Assembly: GCA_014138725.1 (NCBI GenBank)
Contig: JACJID010000004.1
Coordinates: 1,054,001-1,118,000 of the forward strand
DNA: 64,000 nt
Origin: Kutzneria viridogrisea
GTDB lineage: Bacteria; Actinomycetota; Actinomycetes; Mycobacteriales; Pseudonocardiaceae
Direction: 5' to 3'
Position numbers and translations under genes: made by a program. Below the pieces are notes generated by a model. That model was not told the origin of the DNA. It saw only the letters and a list, made by a program, of their open reading frames with translations, and ran no database searches. Below, piece after piece: positions 56,761 to 64,000 of the stretch (position 1 is its first letter; each line of letters opens with the position of its first letter).

Positions 56761-59700
56761 TCAGCGCCTTCCCCATTGTTGCTCAAGCAGATTGAGACTG
56801 TCCTGGCTCAGGTCCACCAGTGGCATGTCTGAAGGCGTGTGGCCGCCAGCACCGGGATCTTGGGCGTGGGCGACCAGTCCGGTCAGCGCGTGCAGCCAGT
56901 CCTGCGCCAGCCGACGGATCTCTTCTTCAGTGAACTGCTTCGCTGGCCATGACCACGTTGCGTTCAGCACTCCTTCGTGCACCGACGCGTTGATCGTCAG
57001 CGCGTGGGCGGCTGGCACGTCCGGCGCGGCCGGTGTCACTGCTGTCATTTCGGGTGCCGGCGCCCAGTCACCGGTGTCCAGCGCGCCGACCTGCCCGAAG
57101 TAGTTGAAGAGGATTTCTGGCTGCGGCAGACCAGCCAGCACCGCACCGGTCTCCGGATTGAGATACCGCAACAACCCGAAACCGAGCCCGTCACCGGGAA
57201 CAGCACGGACCTGCTCCTTCACCCGCTTGAGAACCTCACCCGCCGCAGGACCACCAGCACACACCTCGGTGAAGTCCACGACACCAGCATCCAGGCGCAC
57301 CGGGTAGATGCTGGTAAACCAACCCACCGTCCGCGACAAATCAACCCCGTCACCAGCATCGGCACGGCCATGGCCCTCAACATCAACCACCAACGGACCA
57401 GACCGCCCACGCCACGAACCCACCGCCACCGCCAACGCCGCCAACAACACATCATCGACACCAGCATGAAACGCCGCCGGAACCGAACCCAACAACGGAC
57501 CCGTCACCGACGACGGCAACTCCACCACCACCGACCGGACCTCACCAGCCCGATCCCCTGCCCCCAGCGACGTACCCGACTCGCCGAGAATCCTCGTCCA
57601 CGCCGGCAACTCCGCCACCCGCGCCTGACTCCGAGCCTGCTCAACAAGCAACCCCGCCCAACGCCGCACCGACGTCCCCACCGGGGCCAACACATCGCCC
57701 GACACCGCAGCGGCAAGGTCAGGCAGCAGCACCCGCCAGGACACCCCATCCACCGCCAGGTGATGCACCACCACCAGCAACCGACCCGACACCTGCGGCC
57801 CAGCATCCAGCCACACCACCTCCACCAGCACACCGCGCTCGGGCGACAACCGACCCTGCGCCGCGTGCAACTCACGCTCCGCAACCGCAGTCGCATCATC
57901 GCCTGCGGCGAGCCGCACACGCCGGACCTGGCTTGTCACATCCCCCGAACCCGCCTCGGGAATCCGCAGAACCCAGCCCGCCCGCTCGTCCCGGCGGGCG
58001 GTCATGCGCAACGCGTCATGGTGATCAACCACAGCCCGCACACCCGCGACCAGGTTCTGCTCGGTCAAGTCAGTGGGAACCTGCAACAACACCCACTGAC
58101 AGAACCGATCCGCAGAACCCTCCGCCCCCGCAAGCTCCGCCAGCCAGTGCATCACCGGTAGTGCCAGCACATCACCAGTACCGATATCGGCCACCGGCTC
58201 GGCGTCCGCGTCCAGCATCCGGGCAACCGCCGCCAGACCAGCCACAGTCTTGTGCTCGAACACCTCCCGCGGACTGAACCCCAACCCCACCTGCCGGGCC
58301 CGACTCACCAGCTGGATCGACAAGATGCTGTCCCCACCCAGCGCGAAGAAACTGTCCTCAACCCCAACCAGCTCAAGCCCCAGGACTTCGGCGAACAGCC
58401 CACACAGGACCTCCTCACGCACATCACGCGGACCCCGCGACGACACCACACCAGCACCGAAATCCGGTGCTGGCAGTGCCGCACGGTCCAGCTTCCCGTT
58501 CGCAGTCACCGGCAACTCGCCCAGCACAACAAACGCCGCGGGCACCATGTACTCCGGCAACACAGCAGCCACATGCGACCGCACCACGGCCACGTCGACC
58601 TGTTCTCCAGCACCGGGCACCAGATAAGCCACCAACTGCTGGTCAGCCGCCCCATCCCGCCGGACCACCACCACGACCTGCCCGACACCGGCACACCCAG
58701 CCAAAACCGCCTCGATCTCACCCAGCTCAATGCGGAACCCGCGCACCTTCACCTGGTCATCCGCACGACCCAGGAACTCCAGCTCACCGTCCGCAGTCCA
58801 CCGAGCCAGATCCCCGGTCCGGTACATCCGCCCACCCGCAGCACCAAACGGATCAGCAACAAACCGCTCCGCCGTCAAACCCGGGCGCTTGAGATAACCG
58901 CGAGCCAGCTGCGCACCAGCGATGTGCAACTCGCCGACCACACCCGGCGGCACTGGGGCCAGCCCTCGATCGAGCACGTACAGCTGGGTGTTCCACACCG
59001 GCTTGCCGATAGTCACCTGGGGCGAATCCGGCGCAGGCGAATACGTCACCGCCGACACCTCGACCGCCGCCTCCGTCGGGCCATAGAGGTTGTGCAGCGG
59101 GCCATCGAACACTGCGTGGAACTGATCGCGCAGCTCCGCCGTCAACGCCTCACCGCTACAGAAAACCTGCCGCAGGCCAACACAATCCCGCACTGGCGGC
59201 TCCTGTAGGAACAGGTGCAGCATGGACGGCACGAAGTGAGCAATCGTCACTTGTTCCTGGCGGATGATCTCCGCAAGGTAGCCCGGGTCCCGGTGCCCTT
59301 CCGGCTTGGCCACCACCAGCGTCGCGCCGTCGACCAGGGGCCAGAACAGCTCCCACACCGAGATGTCGAAGGTGAACGGAGTCTTCTGCAACACGCGGTC
59401 CTCGGCGCGCAGCCCGTACCTGGCGCGCATCCATGCCAACCGGTTCACAATGGCCCGGTGTTCGATGGTGACGCCCTTCGGCGTTCCCGTCGACCCAGAC
59501 GTGTACATCACATACGCCGGATTACCCGGAACCGCCCGCACACCAACAGGATCATCATCGGGATACCCTGCCAACCCGTTCGCATCGTCGAGCGCGAACA
59601 CCGGCACGACGCTACTGGGCAAAGCATCCACGGCATCCACAGTGGACAGAACAACCAGCGGACGCGCATCGGCGAGCATGAACTCGATCCGCCCGGCCGG

Positions 59701-62700
59701 ATATCCCGGATCGATCGGCAAGTAGGCGGCACCGGCCTTGAGCACGGCGAGGATGGCGACGACCAGGTCGATCGACCGTGGTAGCGCCAGGCCGACGACG
59801 CGTTCTGGGCCGACTCCGCGTTCGATCAGGTGACGGGCGAGCCGGTTCGCGCGCGCATTGAGCTGCGCGTAAGTCAACCGCTGCCCCTCCGACACCACCG
59901 CCACCGCATCCGGCGTACGCCGCACCTGCGCCTCAACCAACTCCGGCAACGTGGCCGCCGTGACCTCATGCGCGGTCGCGTTCCAGCCCGACACCACCAG
60001 CTCCCGCTCGGCAGCACCCAGCACATCGACCTGGCCAACCCGCACACCCGGATCAGCAACCACCGCACCCAACACACGAGCCAGACGCGCCACCATCAAC
60101 TCAGCACTGCCACGATCAAAGATGTCGGTGTCGAACTCCAACACCAGATCAATCCCACCGACATCCGGCCGCTCGGTCACGAAGAACGTCAAATCGAACT
60201 TCGCCGCACCCAACTGCACCGGCTCCGCCACAACCACCAACCCCGGCAGATCCACCTCCACCCGCTCCGGCCCAGTAAACGCCACCATCACCTGGAACAA
60301 CGGATGATGCGACAACGACCGCACCGGGTTGAGAACCTCAACCAACCGCTCAAACGGCACATCCTGATGTGCGTACGCGGCCAGATCGGTTTCCCGCACC
60401 CGACCCAGCAACTCACGGAACCCGGGATCACCCGAGGTATCAGTCCGCAGCACGAGCGTATTGGCGAAAAACCCGACCAGGTCGTCAACAGCCTGATCAG
60501 TTCGGCCAGCGACCGGACTACCGATCGGGATATCGGTACCCGCACCCAGGCGGGTCAGCAGCACCGCGACCGCGGCCTGCACCACCATGAACACCGTCGC
60601 ATGCTGACCCCGCGCCAACCCGACCACACCAGCATGCAGCTCAGCGCCCAACGACAACGACACGGTGTCACCGCGATAACTCCGCACCACCGGACGCGGC
60701 CGATCCACCGGCAAATCCAGGCGCTCCGGCAACCCCGCCAACGCTCCACGCCAGAACTCCAACTGCACCGACGCCACGCTGCCCGGATCATCCTCGCTAC
60801 CCAGCAACTCCCGCTGCCACACCGCGAAATCCGCGTACTGCACCGGCAACGGCACCCACCCCGGCACCTGACCCGCAAGCCGAGCTCGATACGCCCGACT
60901 GACATCAGCCGCCAACGGCGTCAACGACCACCCATCACCCGCAACGTGATGCACCACCAACACCAACACGAACTGATCAGGCCCCACCTGGAACAACCGC
61001 ACTCGTACCGGCAGCTCAGCAGACAGATCAAACCCAGCCCGCACCACGGATCCCACCAACACCGGCAATTCGGTCTCAGTCACCCGAGTCACCGGCAATT
61101 CCAGCCGGGCCAGGTCCGGGCTGACCACCCACTGCCGCGGAGTGCCGTCGGTTTCCTGGATCACCGTGCGCAAGGCCTCGTGCCGCGCGAGCAGGTCACC
61201 CAGTGCCGCTTCCAGCGCCGCCACGTCCAACCGACCAGTCAGCCTCAAGACCAGCGGCACGTTGTAGCGCGCCCCCAGTCCCTCCAGCCGATCCAGGAAC
61301 CACAACCGCTGCTGCGCGAACGACAACGGCACCAACTCAGGACGCACCCCCGCCACCAACGCCGCACGCACCCCACCCGCACGACCCACCACACCCATCA
61401 ACCCCGCCACAGTCGGCGACTCGAACAAATCCCGAATCGACAACTCCACACCCAACACCACCCGCACCCGCGACACCAACCGCGTCGCCAACAACGAATG
61501 CCCACCCAAATCAAAGAAATCATCATCAACACCCACCACAGACAGCCCCAGCACATCAGCGAAGAGCCGACACAAAATCTCCTCACGCGCATCACGCGGA
61601 CCCCGCGACGACACCACACCAACGCCAACACCGAAATCCGGAGCAGGCAACGCCTTCCGATCCAACTTCCCGTTGGCGGTCAGGGGCAGTGCATCGAGTA
61701 CGACCAGTGCCGAGGGCACCATGTACTCCGGAAGCCGTTGCGCCGCCAGGTCCTGGATGTCGGCGGTCAACTGCTGCGGCGTGAACCACCGCTGGACGGG
61801 AACAGACTGCTGCACACCACTGGCGACCTGGCCGGGGCGGGTGGCATACACCTGGAACATGCCCGTGCCCTCCAGCCCCTCGGGCAACTCCACCACCACA
61901 CTGAACCCGCGCTCCTCCAACATGCCAGTCACCACGGCCAACCGGCCGTCCTCGTCATGCACCTCCGCCACCACCTGCCGGATCAACGGCCAGTGCTCCT
62001 CCTCGATGCCCCGCAGCACCGCGAGCTCGCTCTTCTCCGCATCCACCTTCAACAGGTCAACAACCTCAAGCCCGAAGTCCCGAATCACCTGCGAGACCGT
62101 CCGCAACTCCACCTCCACCGGCTCACCCCGCAGCCGCTGAGCCAGCAACTCCCCCAACACACCCTCATCCCCACCACCCCCACCAGCGGTGTTGCCGATC
62201 ACCCGCCGCAACATCGCCTCCTCCACACCCTCATCAGCAAACCGCCCCGACAACAACGACATCTCCGGGTAATACGTGAACACCGCCCGACCCGGCGCGT
62301 CAGCGATACCGCACGTGGTCACCACCGCATCCACACCATGCAAATACGCGTTGAACCGATAAAACTCCGCCGACTCCGGCATCGGCTCACACGCAAACAC
62401 CCGCACACCCCGCACCCGCCCCACAAACAACCCGAACATCCCCACATGCCCACCCACATCCAGCACACACGCGCCCTCCTCCACCACTACCCCACCACGC
62501 GCGTACTCCCCCCGCACAAAAATCTCATCAAACAAATACTCCACATTCGACCGATTCCGCCCCGCCACCACCAACCCACCCGACAACTCATGCACCGGCA
62601 CACCCACAACCCGACCCGCACGCTCCAACTCACCCCACCGCACCACCCCACCCGCCACCACCACATCCGGCACCACATACCCCACCAACACACCATCACG

Positions 62701-64000
62701 CACCGCAACCGCAACTTGCCGAACAGCCAGGTGCTCCGAAAGAACCGACTCAACCTCACCCAGCTCAATGCGGAACCCGCGCACCTTCACCTGATCATCC
62801 GCACGCCCCACGAACTCCAGCTCACCGTCCGCGGTCCACCGCGCCAGGTCCCCGGTCCGATACATCCGCCCACCCGCAACACCAAACGGATCAGCAACGA
62901 ACCGCTCCGCCGTCAGAGCGGAACGACCCAGGTAACCCCGGGCGAGTTGCGCGCCCGCGATGTACAACTCACCGGCCACTCCCGGCGGCACCGGCAACAA
63001 CCCTGAATCCAGCACGTACCACTTGGTGTTCCAAATCGGTCGGCCGAGTGCGATGTCGCCGTCTCGCACGGGACTGCCCGGTTCGATGCGGTACTCCGCG
63101 CAACCGACCGTCGTTTCCGTTGGCCCGTACTCGTTGAGCACAGTCGCGCCCGGGTTCTGCTGCCGCCACTCGCGCAGGGCCTCGCCGAGTAGGAGGTCCC
63201 CGCCGAGCACCAGTTGCTCCGTCGGCGAGAACTCCCCGGGCAGGTTCGCCAGCATCGGTGCGAGCGAAGGCGTTCCCTTGACGAACGTCGGCCGCCGCAG
63301 CCAATCGGGGAGGCGCTCCAGCGGCGCGAACTGCGCGCATCCACCGGAGATGAGCGGGCCGTAGAGCCCCGTCACAGTCAGGTCGAACGCAACGGAAGAA
63401 TGCACCAACGACGCACCGGCCAGCCCCGGGTAGCGATCCTGGGCCCACAACAGGTAATGGCACAGCGCGCTGTGCTCGATGGCAGCGCCCTTGGGTGTCC
63501 CGGTCGAACCGGACGTGTAGATGATGTAGGCGAGGTTCCCCGGCGACAACGGGGCAATGCGATCGGCATCAGCCAGATCGTTGGTGGTGCACGCGGCGAG
63601 TTCGGTGACGACATCGGGATCGTCGAGCAGCAGTACCGGCGCGGTTGCGCCCGCTGGAACGGCGGCGACGGCTTCGGCCGAGGACAGGATTGCCAGCGGC
63701 TGGACGTCGTTGAGCATGAACGCGATGCGCTCGGCGGGATACGTGTGGTCGACGGGCAGGTAGGCGGCACCGGTCTTCAGCACTGCCAGCACGGCGACGA
63801 CGAAGTCGATCGACGGCGTCAGTACCACCGCGACCAGTCGTTCCGGCCCCGCTCCCCGGCCGATCAGGTATCGCGCCAACTGGTTGGCCCGCGCATTCAG
63901 CTCCGCGTACGTGAGCGTGTGCCCGGCACAGGCGACCGCGGGAGACGACCCGTTGCTGCGCACCTGGGCCTGGAACAGTTCCGGCAGCGTGGTGAACGGC
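56761..64000 (-). CDS. Nonribosomal peptide synthetase, A(FkbM-MT)-PCP-C-A-PCP-E, 5' end outside window
   Basis: At least 2413 residues; the reading frame runs off the window at the start of an A domain, so its C domain and any earlier modules are unknown. First A: code DLTKVGEVGK, a close match to Asn codes. An FkbM-type methyltransferase ([16 protein letters not shown]) is inserted before A10, then [14 protein letters not shown]. Next: an LCL-type C domain (HHVAGDGWS), an A domain with code DIWHFSLVEK (Ser-like), [14 protein letters not shown], and an E domain ([26 protein letters not shown]). Predicted segment: L-Asn (modified) - D-Ser. It ends 3 bases before the next NRPS gene, whose start domain (C after E) fits direct hand-over. 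The mixed codon usage along the gene is described in the findings. Confidence 0.92.
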   Translation of the reverse strand, partial: PFTTLPELFQAQVRSNGSSPAVACAGHTLTYAELNARANQLARYLIGRGAGPERLVAVVLTPSIDFVVAVLAVLKTGAAYLPVDHTYPAERIAFMLNDVQPLAILSSAEAVAAVPAGATAPVLLLDDPDVVTELAACTTNDLADADRIAPLSPGNLAYIIYTSGSTGTPKGAAIEHSALCHYLLWAQDRYPGLAGASLVHSSVAFDLTVTGLYGPLISGGCAQFAPLERLPDWLRRPTFVKGTPSLAPMLANLPGEFSPTEQLVLGGDLLLGEALREWRQQNPGATVLNEYGPTETTVGCAEYRIEPGSPVRDGDIALGRPIWNTKWYVLDSGLLPVPPGVAGELYIAGAQLARGYLGRSALTAERFVADPFGVAGGRMYRTGDLARWTADGELEFVGRADDQVKVRGFRIELGEVESVLSEHLAVRQVAVAVRDGVLVGYVVPDVVVAGGVVRWGELERAGRVVGVPVHELSGGLVVAGRNRSNVEYLFDEIFVRGEYARGGVVVEEGACVLDVGGHVGMFGLFVGRVRGVRVFACEPMPESAEFYRFNAYLHGVDAVVTTCGIADAPGRAVFTYYPEMSLLSGRFADEGVEEAMLRRVIGNTAGGGGGDEGVLGELLAQRLRGEPVEVELRTVSQVIRDFGLEVVDLLKVDAEKSELAVLRGIEEEHWPLIRQVVAEVHDEDGRLAVVTGMLEERGFSVVVELPEGLEGTGMFQVYATRPGQVASGVQQSVPVQRWFTPQQLTADIQDLAAQRLPEYMVPSALVVLDALPLTANGKLDRKALPAPDFGVGVGVVSSRGPRDAREEILCRLFADVLGLSVVGVDDDFFDLGGHSLLATRLVSRVRVVLGVELSIRDLFESPTVAGLMGVVGRAGGVRAALVAGVRPELVPLSFAQQRLWFLDRLEGLGARYNVPLVLRLTGRLDVAALEAALGDLLARHEALRTVIQETDGTPRQWVVSPDLARLELPVTRVTETELPVLVGSVVRAGFDLSAELPVRVRLFQVGPDQFVLVLVVHHVAGDGWSLTPLAADVSRAYRARLAGQVPGWVPLPVQYADFAVWQRELLGSEDDPGSVASVQLEFWRGALAGLPERLDLPVDRPRPVVRSYRGDTVSLSLGAELHAGVVGLARGQHATVFMVVQAAVAVLLTRLGAGTDIPIGSPVAGRTDQAVDDLVGFFANTLVLRTDTSGDPGFRELLGRVRETDLAAYAHQDVPFERLVEVLNPVRSLSHHPLFQVMVAFTGPERVEVDLPGLVVVAEPVQLGAAKFDLTFFVTERPDVGGIDLVLEFDTDIFDRGSAELMVARLARVLGAVVADPGVRVGQVDVLGAAERELVVSGWNATAHEVTAATLPELVEAQVRRTPDAVAVVSEGQRLTYAQLNARANRLARHLIERGVGPERVVGLALPRSIDLVVAILAVLKAGAAYLPIDPGYPAGRIEFMLADARPLVVLSTVDAVDALPSSVVPVFALDDANGLAGYPDDDPVGVRAVPGNPAYVMYTSGSTGTPKGVTIEHRAIVNRLAWMRARYGLRAEDRVLQKTPFTFDISVWELFWPLVDGATLVVAKPEGHRDPGYLAEIIRQEQVTIAHFVPSMLHLFLQEPPVRDCVGLRQVFCSGEALTAELRDQFHAVFDGPLHNLYGPTEAAVEVSAVTYSPAPDSPQVTIGKPVWNTQLYVLDRGLAPVPPGVVGELHIAGAQLARGYLKRPGLTAERFVADPFGAAGGRMYRTGDLARWTADGELEFLGRADDQVKVRGFRIELGEIEAVLAGCAGVGQVVVVVRRDGAADQQLVAYLVPGAGEQVDVAVVRSHVAAVLPEYMVPAAFVVLGELPVTANGKLDRAALPAPDFGAGVVSSRGPRDVREEVLCGLFAEVLGLELVGVEDSFFALGGDSILSIQLVSRARQVGLGFSPREVFEHKTVAGLAAVARMLDADAEPVADIGTGDVLALPVMHWLAELAGAEGSADRFCQWVLLQVPTDLTEQNLVAGVRAVVDHHDALRMTARRDERAGWVLRIPEAGSGDVTSQVRRVRLAAGDDATAVAERELHAAQGRLSPERGVLVEVVWLDAGPQVSGRLLVVVHHLAVDGVSWRVLLPDLAAAVSGDVLAPVGTSVRRWAGLLVEQARSQARVAELPAWTRILGESGTSLGAGDRAGEVRSVVVELPSSVTGPLLGSVPAAFHAGVDDVLLAALAVAVGSWRGRSGPLVVDVEGHGRADAGDGVDLSRTVGWFTSIYPVRLDAGVVDFTEVCAGGPAAGEVLKRVKEQVRAVPGDGLGFGLLRYLNPETGAVLAGLPQPEILFNYFGQVGALDTGDWAPAPEMTAVTPAAPDVPAAHALTINASVHEGVLNATWSWPAKQFTEEEIRRLAQDWLHALTGLVAHAQDPGAGGHTPSDMPLVDLSQDSLNLLEQQWGRR
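61800..62570 (-). other. FkbM-type methyltransferase domain inserted in an A domain
   Basis: About 250 residues between A8 and A10 of the Asn A domain. It begins [19 protein letters not shown], motif I is [17 protein letters not shown], and it continues with [17 protein letters not shown] and [18 protein letters not shown], all standard for FkbM methyltransferases. FkbM domains are mostly O-methyltransferases (compare the O-MT inserted in the Ser A domain of KtzH, kutzneride). In an Asn module a natural target is a beta-hydroxyl group, if the Asn is hydroxylated first. Confidence 0.85.

Noticed and set aside
53818-56832. Plus-strand open frame of 1004 codons with many His/Pro/Thr
   Set aside because: Antisense to NRPS C and A domains. 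The odd composition comes from the G-ending codon patch on the coding strand.
59830-63006. Plus-strand open frame of 1058 codons
   Set aside because: Antisense to the first NRPS gene; no recognisable domain.

Overview
The window is high-GC actinobacterial DNA, most likely from the order Pseudonocardiales (Amycolatopsis / Saccharothrix / Crossiella-like). The evidence is C/G-rich third codon positions, frequent GTG starts, ATGA/GTGA gene overlaps, a perfect hairpin of the GAAGGTGGCTTTCACTG type that I recall as common between genes in this group, and the gene order uvrB - coaE - rpsA - polA - pdtaR, which matches the mycobacterial chromosome (Rv1633 - Rv1631 - Rv1630 - Rv1629 - Rv1626). I cannot name the species.

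Region 1 (1-24,000) is chromosomal core. It holds uvrB (cut by the window edge), two tandem DUF402 paralogues (the second degenerate), coaE fused to a GrpB-like domain, a lipoprotein, rpsA, a SAM methyltransferase/GNAT pair, and a TetR-controlled operon of an ABC-ATPase-like protein with a broken Walker A plus a YhgE/Pip membrane protein. An alpha/beta hydrolase, polA, a hotdog thioesterase, a complete branched-chain amino acid ABC transporter (livKHMGF), a fibronectin-III surface protein, pdtaR and a tRNA with anticodon CAA follow.

Region 2 (24,000-39,660) is accessory and begins immediately 3' of the tRNA. Its core is a divergent pair of units: a Ser/Thr kinase on the minus strand and a tightly packed four-gene plus-strand operon. 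The operon encodes a RecB/Cas4-like Fe-S nuclease, a zinc-ribbon/REase protein, a DinG-like Fe-S helicase and a prokaryotic PIWI protein of the pPIWI_RE family. This is a predicted nucleic-acid-guided defence island extended by an extra nuclease and a kinase. Next comes a SARP/NB-ARC/TPR regulator divergent from a GT-B-like protein with a 26-residue peptide ORF behind it, then a decayed amino-acid ABC ATPase gene and two 57-bp direct repeats.

Region 3 (39,660-64,000, all minus strand) is the distal part of a nonribosomal peptide cluster: two NRPS genes (the upstream one continues outside the window), mbtH, a TauD-like hydroxylase related to AsnO/VioC, an FAD oxidoreductase and a PhyH-type dioxygenase. 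Specificity residues read by eye suggest Asn (with an FkbM methyltransferase inserted in the A domain) - D-Ser - N-methyl-D-Ser - D-Thr - X. The A domain of the last module is gutted and cannot be active. TauD plausibly supplies beta-hydroxy-Asn. Several NRPS segments are near copies of each other, suggesting recombination or gene conversion.
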